From: Trichodelitschia bisporula
Taxonomy: Eukaryota; Ascomycota; Dothideomycetes; Phaeotrichales; Phaeotrichaceae
DNA: 64,000 nucleotides
Reading direction: 5' to 3'
NCBI GenBank assembly: GCA_010356995.1
Contig: ML996708.1
Span: 310,001 to 374,000 of the forward strand
Part shown: positions 11,158 to 23,292 of the stretch, one piece after another
Layout of the letters: each line of letters opens with the position of its first letter
Position numbering within the stretch: the stretch's first letter is position 1
Notes under the pieces: model-generated
The model's database searches: none
What the model was told of the DNA's origin: nothing
What the model saw: only the letters and a program-made list of their open reading frames with translations
Made by a program: the position numbers and the translations under genes

Positions 11158-11712
11158 CTCCTATCCTGACGAGAAGTGGGGGAGGCGTTCCACTCTGGAC
11201 GTCATCGGTACGGCATGCTTAGCTTCGGTCTAGACTCACTGGGTCCACTATGTGCAAAGGGTGTAGCATCATACACTTCTAACTTCGTCCATTGCCAGTG
11301 TCGATGGGAGAGAAAAAACACTTCCGGCTATGTCGCATCCAGGAGAGCCTATGAAGTGCTCAGGGTAGCAAGGAGCCGTGATGGAAATGACCAATATCCA
11401 TCGATCTTTCTCCTTAGAAATCATGAGTGCCCTCAGGTTGAATATGTCGTCCTTGCATGCCCATGCCGGTGCTTCTTGCAGCTTCCCATACCTGGTAGCG
11501 CATCTTCTAACTTGCATGTCCTCCGGCACATCAATCCGCCACCGTGTGGGACAAAGTGATGAAAAGCAAAGCAGAGAGTCAGGACGAGTATTGAATTGCG
11601 CCCCCGTACTACGACAGACGGCAAGAAGACGTCGGCGACACGAACCCCCGCATGATACATTCCCAAAAGTCTATCTTTACAAGGCCATTATATCCCTTTT
11701 GCCGGACAGCAC
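11158..11712. other. intergenic
   Basis: Between the TATA box and the 3' end of the ATP synthase gene. Overlapping frames on both strands (for instance 11269-11529 minus), none with a motif or usable splice sites that I could see. Confidence 0.5.
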
Positions 11713-12222
11713 TTAGTGGTGGGCTTTGGCCTCATCCTCCTCAGGCTCCTCCTCGAACCAGTCCTCCTCCACGGGCTTGCCGCCCTCGGACGCAGCAACC
11801 TGGCCCTCGAGCTCGACGGCCTGGGACTCGTAGGCGCTCAGCTCCTTGGCGATGTCGGTCTCCTCGGGGCTGCGGGGAGGCTTCGGGATGCTGAAGGTCT
11901 GGACATTGCCCTCGGCGTCCGAGGCCTTGACCACCGGCGACTTGTAGTTCTTCAGCTCGCGCAGGTAGAGCTCCTGGACGAGGTCGGCTAAGAGCTGGGT
12001 TAGGCCAATTGAGCTGCGAGATGGTCGGGGAATATGCGCGCACCTGAGCGGACGGCAGACGGGGTGAAGAGAGTGCGTTGCGAGGTGATGGCAGCCTGGC
12101 GAGCCATGCGGGCGAGGAGAGGGCGCTGTGGGGAGAACGGGTCAGTTAGCTTCGGGTGCTTCGAGTGAGCCATTGTTCGGAGATGCTAAACGTACCGAGG
12201 CCCGGATGGACTGGGAGATCAT
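11713..12222 (-). CDS. ATP14: mitochondrial F1Fo ATP synthase subunit h
   Basis: Three exons on the minus strand: 12222-12196 (27 nt), 12125-12044 and 11987-11713, separated by introns of 70 and 56 bp; 384 nt, 127 residues. The donors are GTACGT and GTGCGC and the acceptors CACAG and CTTAG. The first exon encodes only MISQSIRAS. Residues 1-40 are Arg/Ala/Ser-rich with almost no acids, a mitochondrial presequence. The mature part starts near SADLVQELYLRELKNYKSP, the subunit h signature, continues with FSIPKPPRSPEETDIAKEL and ends in a highly acidic tail. Subunit h is part of the peripheral stalk of the Fo sector in fungi; the yeast protein is of similar length. I recognised it by the LYLRELKNYK and PKPP segments. 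Confidence 0.93.
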
Positions 12223-13073
12223 GATGTGGAGGTGAGGAGGGGGGAGCTTGTGAGGTCAGTTGTCGCTACTTGGAGGCAAGTCAATGATGGAGATTGGCTT
12301 CGCCGTCGTCTGTCGCTGTCTCTCTCGCGAGTGACCGGCCGGCTTTGCAAACGATTTTCCGGCAACCCGCGCCTTGGCATTTCCCTGATAATTGGTGCCT
12401 TGTTGCCTTGGATAACCTCCACACAATCTTGGTGGTGACGATTCAGGCGCCGAAGCCGAGCCTCTGGGCCCTGGGGGCACAGCACGAGTGCTGATCCCCT
12501 TTTGGATTGCATTCGCGTTCAAAGAGAGAAGCGACAGGAAGCCCCTCAAACTCCATATTCTTCATTCTCCCCTCCATTGCGCCACATATGCGCTCTCTTC
12601 TCTCTCTTGACGCTACGGACAAGCAGTTACATCTCTTCTTTGCGCCGGTCACAGCGCTTCCCTCTTTCTTCCCTTCAACCACTTGTCATCCTGCGCGTCG
12701 GAACCCCTCAAAGGGCTGAGCCAACCTGTCCCTCCTACAGCTTCAGGCCCTTCACTTTGCCACGAACGACGACTCTTCAGCCTTTCTCCGAGATCCCATT
12801 CTCTAGTACATATCAGCCTTGTGCAACGAAGCCACCTGTCGGAAGTGCTTCCTGACGAAACCGAAACGCCTCCAAACGCGCGGGACGCCAAACCCCCAGA
12901 ACTCTGGGATACCACTCTTCAACCTCCCAACTTTGTACACTAGCTCATTTCATTGCTAGCTCGTCCGAGCCACAGCATGGCGTCCCGCTCCTTACGCACT
13001 TGCTAGCCTTATCACCATTCAACGTTTCGCCTTCAAAGTTCATAGACCTTTTCACGACATACTTGCAACCTTA
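12223..13073. other. divergent promoter region
   Basis: Shared upstream region of ATP14 (minus) and the Tre1-like gene (plus). The right half is pyrimidine-rich, as is usual for fungal promoters and leaders. No coding frame can be supported. Confidence 0.55.
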
Positions 13074-15866
13074 ATGGACACAATGGCACCGAAGCCAGAA
13101 GACCCCTCACCCTCTCCTCCGATTCCCACCTACGAAGAAGCCATCTCTCTGTTCCCTCCCGAACACCAAACTCTACTCGGTGACGACTGTGTTCCCAATT
13201 CGTCATCTTCCCGGCAACGCAATGGCTACTACATCCCGCCTTCGGTACAGTCTGCCCGCAGCAGCGAGGACAGCACTGCATACCGCTTCCGCCGCAACTC
13301 CTCAGACTCCGATGCCGACTCCGATTCACCACCACCAGAACGTCTCCGTCGAGACGTCGAAGAGTTCGACTATCTCAACCCTGGAGAACTCGAGGAAGGC
13401 AGCTCGGGACAACGAGAAAGCGGCTGGAAAGGCCGGCTACAGGGATTCAAGAGACGGATGGGACGGTGGAGAAAGGGTTGGTGGAAGCCGAGCTTCATGG
13501 AGGGATGGGGTTTGGGACAAGGCTCGGGATACCGGTGGATACCAAGCATGACCGTGCCGCAGCAGTACAGGCCAGGGTGCTCGCTGATTGCACGATTATG
13601 TGGCTTGTTTATTGTCATAACACTGGGATACGCGCTGTTTGTGCTGGAAATTATGCCCAACGGAAGATCGGCCATGGGCCAGATGTTCGATCCAGAGGGA
13701 GTGAGAGAGTTTGCACAATCCTCGGTGAATGGGACGCGGATACAGGAGTACTTAGAACTATTGGCTGGAGTGGACCACATGGCGGGGACAAAGGGCAATT
13801 ACTATCTGGCGAAGCATGTGGCTAACGCATTCACGAATGCGGGGATGGACAACGTACAGACGGAACAGTGAGTTCCTCAGCTCAAGGCGGACCTATGCTG
13901 ACATGACAGACTCTACGGATATCTCAACTATCCTAAACTCGGAGGCCGCAAGGTGGCAATCGTGGAACCAGCCGATCTCGCATGGGAGGCGAAACTAGAA
14001 GAGGAACCCGTGTACCCGAGCCCGAATCCCGGCCAGTACAACACGGCGCCATTCCACGCGCATTCCCGCGCCGGCAACGTGCAGGGCCCCTTGGTGTACG
14101 CCAACTACGGCACACGCGAGGACTTCAAGCGTCTGTACGACAGCGGTATCAACATCAACGGCTCCATCGCACTAGTGCGCGCCCTGGGACCCCAACAGTT
14201 CGTCGGCCTCAAGATCAAGGCTGCGGAGGAGTGGGGTGTTATTGGTCTGCTTAGTTACTCCGACCCCGCCGACGATGGATTCAAGCGTGGTGAGGCCTGG
14301 CCTAAGGGTCGCTGGCGTCCTGAGGACAGCGTTATGCGTGGCGATGCCAGCATCGCGAGCTTCATCATGGGCGATCCGCTCACGCCGGGCTTCATGACTG
14401 AAAAGAATGGGAGGCTCATCTCAAAGGACGATAATCCCGGCCTGCCCAACATCCCCTCACTCCCGCTCGCCTGGCGCGACGCTAAGCGCTTACTCCAAGT
14501 TCTGGAAGGCCATGGGCAGGAAGTGCCCGAGGAGTGGGCCGGGGGCGTTCCCGACGTACCGCACTGGTGGACCGGCGACCAGACCTCACCGATCATCAAC
14601 CTCATCAACGAGCAAGACGAAGAGCCTAAACAGCGCCTCTTCAACGTAATCGGCACAATCAACGGCCTAGAAACCAAATCCCAAAAAGTCATCATCGGCG
14701 CCCCCCGCGACGCCTTCTGCTTCGGCGCCTCCTCCTCCGCCGCCTCCACTGCAACCCTCCTCGAACTCGTCGCCGTCGTCGGCAAACTCCGCGCCCAGGG
14801 CTGGCGGCCCCTCCGCACCATCATCTTCGCCTCCTGGGACGCTAGCGCGTACAATAACATCGGCGCCACCGAGTGGGTCGAGGCGAACCTCGCTCGCCTC
14901 CGCGCCGATGCCGTCGCCTACATTAATGTCGGATCCGGCGTCACTGGCCCTGCATTTCATGCCAAGGGCTCGCCGATGCTCGTCCGCCCGCTCCTCCGCG
15001 CACTATCCCGTGTCGCCGACCCGGCGGAGGGCGCGAACGGTACACTGCGCGACGCATGGGACGCGCGCGGCGGGGCTATGCCCGGTCTGGGTGCCGGGAC
15101 CGACGCCTCCCCGTTCGCATTCGAAGTCGGGGCCGCGAGCCTGGACATGGGCTTCGGGGACCCGGCTGACGCGGCTATGCTAAACTCGTGCTACGACACG
15201 CTGGAGTGGGGCGCGCGGTTCGGCGACGCAGGGCGGGGTGTGCTGGAGGCGCTGACCCGTGTTTGGGTTCTGCTTACGCTGGAGCTCAGCCAGGAATTGC
15301 TCTTGCCGATGGATGCAGGGTTTTGGGCGGGGTGGGTTGCGGAGTGGGCGGCTGGTCTCCAGAGCTATGCGGAGAAGAAGGGGGCGCCGTGGGGTGGGGA
15401 GGGAAAGAAAGGGTTTGAGCTTGATCGGTTGATGAAAAGTGCGCGGGAGCTGGTTGATACGAGCCGCGTGTTCCATATGTGGGACGACTGGTGGTATGGG
15501 CAGGTGTATGGCCGGGGCGGGATGGAGACCAATGGCGTGGCGCTGCAGCGTATGGGGAGGAATGAGCGGCTGGCGGGGTTGGAGAAGGCGATTGTGGAGG
15601 GGTTGGGGAAGGAGGGGAATGGTGGGACGGGAAGCGTAAGCGCACCTTCCTTATTACTGATGATGAATTGCTGATGAAGATAGATCCCCGGCCTTGAGCA
15701 GTTCGCGAATCTCCTCTCCGCACCGGAACCTTGGGACCCGGCGACTCCGGCTTCGTTCCCCGTCGTCCGCGAGGCGATTGATCGCGGGGACTGGGACGCG
15801 GCGCAGAAGGCGGCGGACCATGTCGCGGATGTCATTGAGGAGGCGCGGAAGGCGCTGTACATCTAG
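13074..15866 (+). CDS. transferrin-receptor/M28-like membrane protein, catalytically dead (Tre1/Tre2/Vps70-like)
   Basis: Exons 13074-13867, 13910-15635 and 15684-15866 (introns 42 and 48 bp); 2703 nt, 900 residues; a second in-frame ATG lies three codons in. The order is a disordered cytoplasmic N-terminus with PPIPTYEEA near residue 16, a transmembrane helix at about 170-195 (LIARLCGLFIVITLGYALFV), a PA-type domain, an M28 peptidase fold and a C-terminal TfR-dimerisation region. Against human GCPII the metal and catalytic positions are all changed: GGHRD reads GAPRD, the bridging Asp is Ser, the catalytic pair in FASWDAEE is Ser-Ala (FASWDASA), INAD reads INVG, and the last His is Asn (LNSCYDT). 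It should bind no zinc and cleave nothing. Yeast Tre1 and Tre2 are adaptors that bring Rsp5 ubiquitin ligase to vacuolar cargo; the N-terminal PxY-like motif makes that role an attractive inference. Confidence 0.88.
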
Positions 15867-16441
15867 ACATCCTGGACCATCACCTCCACACTACTCACCA
15901 CTCGACCACCACTCAATCAGCCTCACACTTCTCCTTTCACTCCACGACTACACTCAGCCAACTTCATACACTCTCCTATACTCCACGTTCTCGCTAGGGT
16001 ATACCCCCCCCATTGGGCCGGCGTTGGGGCAGCGCTACTCTGCTACTTCCCCCTTTCCTTGCCATTGCTTTGTTACCGCCATGTTAGCTGTACGTATCTC
16101 GCATGTTTGAAACGCCGTTGCGTGGGTGCCGATCAGCGGTCGTACGGAAACCGCGTTTTTAGCACATACTTTTCATCTCCATCTACATAGCCGGGTTGGC
16201 TGACGACGGTGGGCGGCATTGGCCTTTTTGGCTTCCTCGCCGCATCTCTTGTACATAGTCTAGAGCCGAACTGAGCGTCTCATTTACTCGTCATTGTTGC
16301 ATTACTTGCTGTGCCGCTCTTGATCCTAGGAAATAAAGATGCCATGCCTTCACCGCACCAGACGCCTATGCACAACGCCTACAGCACCGCATCCACACCC
16401 GGCTACACGACACTAGCACCAAGCTCCATACCCCCAGAGCC
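15867..16441. other. convergent 3' intergenic region
   Basis: Holds the 3' ends of the Tre1-like gene (plus) and the TMEM16 gene (minus). Nothing else seen. Confidence 0.6.
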
Positions 16442-18881
16442 TCAAAGCTCCTTCTTCGTCTCCACCGTCCTCTCTTCCGCAACCCGCTCAATAAGAACAG
16501 TCCCCATCTTCGCCGCCTCACGCCACCCCCTCTGTCTGTTCCAAAACGCATCCTCAGGTCTCGCATCCCCCATCGAAGCCCGCCGTGCATCCTCCTCCAA
16601 CGACTCGCGGGTAATCTCGACGACACCCTCATCCTTCAACGGCCTCACCTTCCCCAGAGACTCGAGGCTCTCATCAAAATACTTCTTGCGAACGATGTAC
16701 CTCTCCCTACGCTCCTTCTGCCGACCAGGGGAATCAATCTTCGCAATCGAGATGCGGACCACCCATCGCACAACGAGGAACGTATGCTCAGCGAAGAAGA
16801 CCGTGAGCAGCAGCGCCCACCCCTTGATCTCATGTGGTCGGCCACCTGGCCCAATCCCGTCGTTCGAGAACAGGTACACCAGTGCTGAGGACGTGAGACC
16901 ACCGAGCCAGGCGAGCAGGGAGAGCGAGTCAAGCCACGGACCAATGGTATCGGCACGGAAGGGAGTTGGGCGCTGCATCTCGACCGCGATCTTAAGCGCG
17001 TCAGTGCGCAGCTCGAGCCAGTCGTTCACCAGGAAGGAGCAGGCTGTCAGAGGCCAGACAACGGAGAAGAGTGAGAGATAGCCAAACTGTCGAGTTAGCT
17101 GGATAGGTCGGGCGCGAGGGTGGGAACTTTACCTGCAAGACCATTTCGCGCAGATCCGTGCTCACGTCATAGACGTCGAGCTGGGCTTCCTGGCGCACGC
17201 GCTCGAGGAAAGCGGCTTCTTCGGGGGCATCATTGACAAAGGCATGAGGAGCACCGCCGCCGTTACGCATGGCGCGCTCGCTCTGAAATTTTTTGTATTT
17301 CGCGAAACCTTTGCGCTTGATGTAAGGCATGACGACCTCCAGAGCCTGGTTGACGATCTGTGCGGTGACGGTGAAGTAGATAACCTGCTTCCGCAGCCGA
17401 TCAGGGTTGATGGAAAAGCTAGAGTCGGCGCCCTGCAGTTGCTTCTCGTTCTCGGCAAAGGGTCTAACCGTGAGGCTGAAGATATCGAGATATGGGACGA
17501 TGAGGCTGCCGAATGGGACATACACAAAAGCGGTCAGGAAGATGCCGAGATATGAAGTGATGAAGTTGATGATGAACAACTTGTAAGTGAGGGCAGTCTG
17601 GTGAGCAGCCTCCGTTTCGTAATTTTCAAAGTCAGTAAGGCGGTTAGCGATGTTGGTCAGGATGCCCGTCAGGATCGGCATCATGGTGGTTAGGATGCCT
17701 GTGGGCAGAAACACCTAATGAAATCAGTCTTGCTGAGGCTTTCCATAAAGTTCCTGACGTGATACATACCAGAATCCATTGTAACGGCCCGCTATATACC
17801 TCAGAAATGAAGACTTCGATTCCAAAGCAGGTCGCAATGAGGGTGCCGAGGATGAGAGCAACCACGAGTGCAAAGGGAACCACAAGTATCTGTCGTTGAA
17901 GCCGCTTCGTGGATGGAAATATCTGAGCCTTTTCTCCGGTTACCGGGTCCGTTATCTCCTGCTCATGTTTGAACTCGCGACGATGGGCCTCGATTCGAGA
18001 TACGTTACGGACCCCCCAGCGGATGGCGAGGTCCACTTCTTGGTGCTTCCAATATTCAGTGAAGACGATGCACCAAAGGGAAGAGAAGACCGCATAGATC
18101 GGTGAGAAATGGCCGAGAACAAGCCAGGCCCCTAGACCAAACGCGGCGGGCAAAACGAGGAAGGAAAAGTAGGATTGGGTGAAGGCAAAATAGTATGCAA
18201 TCTAGACAATGAGACAGCGTTAACACAGTAGGATTTGCTTACTTTCTCGCCGAGCCGGTCTCTGATCTCGTCCAAATCCTCAGGCTTCAGGAGGTACGAG
18301 GTGCTCCACTTCTGAATCCACTTCTTGTTGTACTCGCGATCGTGCAGGGCAAATATCGATTCGACATTCTTCCACTCGCCGGACTTCGGCGTAATTCCTG
18401 CACCCCCTTCCGAGGGAGAATTAACAATGAGCTGGTGGATGATGCGCAGCCGCTCGGCCTCGTAGAGGGGATCAGCCTCGAGGGCTTGCTTCGTTTCCTT
18501 CTCCGGCGCCGCAGCGCGCACACCGTGCATCCAGTCTTTGACTCTAGGAGGATGTAAATAGATGTGGGCGGCCGTGAAGGTTTATCTGTACGCACCTGGA
18601 CCTGTACACTTCTCCGTAAAGGTGCTCCTGCGAGGCAACTTTGACAAACACCAGCAGCGACTGATCTTCGCCGCTGCGAACCTCGGTGGCAAGGCCCACA
18701 TCGGAGAGAGCTTTAATGAGCTTTTCAAACTGCCCAATTGCAGCCTTTTTCTCTGGAAGGTGTGAGTGTGCATCAGCAGCCTTGGAATAGCTCACATACC
18801 TGTGGTTGCGAAGCGGTAGCTGAGGACGTAATCGACGTCCATATTTGTCTCCGGCCCTGGACTTGGGCTGGGAGGAGCCAT
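16442..18881 (-). CDS. TMEM16/anoctamin family lipid scramblase
   Basis: Six exons on the minus strand: 18881-18800, 18752-18596, 18543-18243, 18201-17770, 17714-17133 and 17086-16442, with introns of 47, 52, 41, 55 and 46 bp; 2199 nt, 732 residues. All junctions keep frame. The protein follows the fungal scramblases nhTMEM16 and afTMEM16 closely in length and in landmarks: an N-terminal cytoplasmic domain opening VDYVLSYRFATT, YRSRVKDWMHGVR, EGGAGITP, FSSLWCIVFTEYWKHQEVDL, ITDPVTGEKAQIFPSTKRLQ, FGIEVFISEVYSGPL and DSPGRQKERRERY. Acidic residues expected to bind calcium are present in helix 6 (ALEVVMPYI), helix 7 (NDWLELR) and helix 8 (FFAEH). Family members are calcium-activated phospholipid scramblases, some with ion conductance, in the plasma membrane or at ER contacts. 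An active scramblase is the expected function. Confidence 0.93.
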
Positions 18882-19381
18882 AGTGATGGTTGCAGGCTCG
18901 CAGATTCACGCAGGAAAGGTATTTCTCTAGGACGGAGGAGATAACTCGTTTGAATAGGAGGAGGTGGATAGCTTGAGAGCAAGAGAAGAGGTCGGATTTC
19001 GGAGTTGAGCTTGACCCTTCAGCCCCGGTTGAGGGAACAGCCCCCACGTCATTTGACAGGCAAGCTTGGCTAGCGCAATCGGTGATCAGCAAGCGGCTGC
19101 GAGATGCACAAACACGTCACCGGATATGGGTACGATGCGCCGGAGTACGGTAACTTGACATTTTACCGACATCAAGACGTGCCGACCGATCGATCGATTG
19201 ACAGACCGACTGCGAAGCCAATGACTACGTTGGTAGAACTAGTTTCCCTTGTACACCATGAATTATCCTCTTAGGGATTCAGGCATGCTAGATATGTCAC
19301 TAGGAATTACGCTGTGGCAGCCAGATGATATTTGACCTGTACTAAACTACCACAATATCCATCACCATGGATGCTGAAAAC
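18882..19381. other. intergenic
   Basis: Upstream of TMEM16 and downstream of SKI2. A short GATC/GATTGACAGACCGA-rich patch lies near 19180-19215. No gene seen. Confidence 0.55.
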
Positions 19382-22300
19382 CTACATGTAGAGACTGGCC
19401 GTTGCACACACGTCCCTCTTGATAAGCTCTTGACAAGTCTGCATCTTCTGATAAAGCGAAGGATCTCCAATAATCCTAGCCGCGTTTTTGACCTCCCGGC
19501 ACGTCTCATCCAAGCGCGTAATCACTCTTACGATAGTGCCTTCCATCACGTCCGTCAGATCTGTGATCCGGTTGAACGGCATACCGCGCGCCCACTCGTA
19601 CACCACCTCGATCATACCGAAAGCATGAGGCCATTCGATGGATTCGACTGACCATTTATCTTCCGGCGCGACCACTTGATGAGCCTCTTGAACCTGATTG
19701 ACGCGGTGCACGATTTGAATGATCTTAGACTGGCCGGTCTCAAGTTTCGGAGTCAGGTTTGCCTTGTACGATGACTTCTCCTGAAACACAAAAGCAGAGA
19801 GGAGCGCGACGATTTCCTCTGGTTCATAATCTGCCAGAACGTTCTCAAGAATGAGCTCCGTGAGAACAAGCTCGTCGGCAGTGTGAATCTGCCACGACGT
19901 TAGCGGAAATAGTGTGGACGGAAACCGGTGCCTTACCTCACAGGCAACCTTGCCCTTGAGCTCAACGCGTGAGTGCTCGTCTACAAACCCGAGGTCTTTG
20001 AGCACAGCAATCCGCTGCTCGTAGTCTGGAAGAAGCTGGAGGTTCTGATCGGACATGAGTTGGCGGAGCTGCAAGATATTCTCTTTCAACAACCACTCGT
20101 CATGCTCCTTCGCAAAATGCTCCAGGAACTTGGGGCAGGTAAGACACTTCCCTTTCATCGCAGCAACCTCCTTTTCACGGTCGTCGAGAATGGCTTGAAA
20201 GGAGAGATCTTTAATCTCACGCCAATCATGTTCATCCCAGGCAGGGAGATTCCAGGACGCAGTGAGGGGGCCGAATTGTTCTTGTGCAAGTTTCTGAATC
20301 TCTTTCTTTTCATTGAGAGCTTTCAGAGGTTTGTCGCATGTGATTGTTGTCTCCGTAACGCATTCGATGTCTCGTACCGGAACGATCGCCGTTCTAAGCC
20401 TCAAATCTGAGAACTTTTGCGGCAATGGAGCGAAATACGCGGCACACCCAGTCACAAAGGGAAGCAAATCCGAAGCTTCCTTTTTACGACGGACCGGAAG
20501 CTCCAAGATTGGAACTGTCGGCTCAGCGCCTTGCAAAAAGCCCTCTCGAGTAAGCATCCCAATGGTTCTCACACCGTCCTTTTAACCGTTAGCTGTCAGG
20601 CCGTCAAACGCCGTCAGAATCGTACCTTTTTGTAGACAATCAGCCGCTTAGGTGTAAACCGCCGCCGCCCGATATGTGACTCGAGAGCTGCCAGATGCAG
20701 TTTTGTAGTCAGCCGCTGATAGTTCATACAAGCTTGATGGCAAGCCTCCAGATCAATATCGCAGATCTCACAGGGCTCCCTTTTAATTTTCTTAAGGTCG
20801 GCCTCAGTGAGCTCCATCTGCTTTTCCTGTTCAGGAAGCAAGGCCTGACTGGCATTTTCACTGAAGCTACGTTTAATCATTTCTTCGATTTTAAGCGCCT
20901 CGACTCGGAGCAAGTTGAGAATCATGTTGTATGTGAGCCGGAACTGAGAGCGCAGCTTAGTGGGCTGTCCGAGCATCATCTTGTCCAGACGCCATTGCGG
21001 CGGAGCTTCATCAGATCCTTGGGTGACTAAAATCACTGTTCCGACGGTATCCAGGCCGCGCCGGCCGGCTCGACCGGCCATTTGGGTATACTCACCCGGA
21101 GTAAGGTCTCTGAAAGATTTACCGTCATGCTTGCGGAATCCAGAGAAGACTACGGTTCTCGTTGGGAGATTTAGGCCCATGGCAAAAGTCTCCGTGGCAA
21201 AAAGCACCTTGACCAACGTTTTGGCAAACAGGATCTCGACGACTTCCTTGAGGATGGGGAGCATCCCACCATGATGGACAGCAATACCACGGCTGAGTAG
21301 CTCGCGTTGCCTTAGAATCTGGGGCAACAAGCGGTCCTCGGGCTTCAGGCGAGCGACTGATCTTTCTATGATCATGTGAATCGAGCTTTTCTCGTCTGCG
21401 GTGCAGAAGTTGATGCTAGACAGGGCGTCTGCATTCTCCTCGCATCGCTTCTTGGAGAAGACAAAGATGCATGCAGGAAGGAGCTCCCCCTTGCGCAAGT
21501 GATGGACCAGTTCCACCCACACGTTTCGGTCCTGTGCTGCTGTTGTTCTGCCGCCTCCGCGGCCCGTTCGCGCAATGTTGCCACGGCTTGACGATTGGCC
21601 GCGTGCACGTTGTGATTGCTGCCCACCACCACGTTGCCCTCCCCGGCCACCCTGACCACGGTTTGTTCCTCTTTGATTGGGATCCCCGCGTGAGCTGGTG
21701 CTATCAGGTACCTTGGGCTTGTTTTTCCCTGAGAGCACATCGTTGGCAGCCCTCCAGCCCTTGACGATAAACTCCTTGTCCGCGTTCACGATTTTGAACA
21801 TCTGCTTGCCGGCCCACAGATAGTGCTCAAGAGGGACCGGGCGCTTCAGGGTGGAGATGACGTAAATATCCTTCTTTTTGGTTCGCCCCACCCAAGAGGC
21901 AAACTCCTGAGTGTTGGGTACAGTGGCGGAAAGCAAAATCAGCGTCACATGCTCCGGCAGCATGATGATCACTTCTTCCCACACCACTCCTCGCTCTTGA
22001 TCGTTCACATAGTGGACCTCATCGAAGATCACAAACTCCACGTCCCGGATAATGTCGGCGCCACGGTAGAGCATGCTCCGCAGGATTTCGGTTGTCATGA
22101 TCAGGCAGCTCGCCTCAGGCCGAATTTGAACGTCGCCAGTGAGGATCCCCACGTCGTCAAAGACATTCCGAAAGTCCCTGAACTTCTGATTACTCAGTGC
22201 CTTGATGGGCGAAGTGTATATGGCTTTCGTCATATGCTTCGCAGCCAGGGCGATGGCGTATTCGGCGACTACAGTTTTACCAGCCGATGTATGAGCGGCA

Positions 22301-23292
22301 ACAAAGACCGAGTCGCCGTTCTCCAGATGGTACACCGCTTCCTTCTGGAACGTGTCGAGCTCAAAAGGCCATTCCCGCGCCATGTCCGGGACCAGTTCGC
22401 TGAAATTAGGGATAGGCTTATCCACATCGACCATGTGCGCCCATTCTTTTCCACGCAGATCTCGCACGCGGAGCTGCTTGTGAGGTGATAGTGCGGGAAA
22501 TTCAACAGGAAGCAGTGCATCAATATCTTCCACATTTTCATCTTCCTCTAGGGTCTTCGTTTCCGGCCCTGGGGATGTAGCTTCCAGGTCAATCGATTCA
22601 TCCGCGGCTGTAGGCTCCGGTTCTTCTTGAAGAACACGCTGCACTTCGTCGGCGTCCTTTTGGTCGTGAGCCGGTGCAACTTTGGTTCTCATACCCCGAC
22701 TGAAACCTGGAGGGACTTCGAGAAGCGATCCTTCAGTACCGACACTGATGACCCGGTCCAAGTTCCCGCCGGATTTGATAGGCGCCGTCGAGGCGTGTTG
22801 CAACGCCAGATCTTCGGTGGCAGCCACAGAATCGACGCCATCGAGGCCGCCTGGTGTGAATGGGAAGAATCCGGCGGCACCACGGACAAATTCCGCCCGG
22901 TTTGCTGGCTTCCTAAGTAGCGAGGTAGAGTTTTTGGCGGTCGCACTTTTGGCAGGAACGGTGAGTTCCTTGTATCCAGTGACCCGGCCCTCCAAACCTT
23001 CACGAGTAAATCGAATGATAGTTCGAGTTTGAGTTGGTACAATCTCGAACAGGTTAGGGATGTCAGTCGGCTTATCCCAGCGCTGTTGAAGCTCGTTGAG
23101 CCATGGAACGCTGAATGAAGCTGGTGGCTCAAGAAACTCCTTCTCAAGAGTTTCACCGAGGGTGGGTAGTGAAATCTTCTGTCGCTTGCGGGGATATTTC
23201 GTGTTCAAGACGGTGTCAAGTGACCCCGCATCCTGGCGGCTGCGGTCCGCAGCCAGCTTGACCATCTCGAGAGCTTCGGCTAGCTCCGCCAT
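19382..23292 (-). CDS. SKI2: Ski2-type DExH RNA helicase of the SKI complex
   Basis: Three exons on the minus strand: 23292-20626, 20578-19937 and 19888-19382, with introns of 47 and 48 bp; 3816 nt, 1271 residues, close to yeast Ski2. The helicase core shows motif I (AHTSAGKT, about residue 330), motif II DEVH (FDEVHYVND, about 424), motif III (SATVPNT) and motif VI (MAGRAGRRGLD, about 740). An insertion at about 530-570 is rich in Gly, Arg and Gln, with RG and RGG repeats, inside the arch region that distinguishes Ski2 and Mtr4. The N-terminal SFSVPWLNELQQRW and the C-terminal helical and DSHCT-like region (IKRDVCATASLYM end) fit Ski2 rather than Mtr4. Ski2 with Ski3 and Ski8 feeds mRNA to the cytoplasmic exosome for 3'-5' decay, including non-stop decay and, in yeast, control of dsRNA virus. 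The RGG tract may add RNA contacts. Confidence 0.94.
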
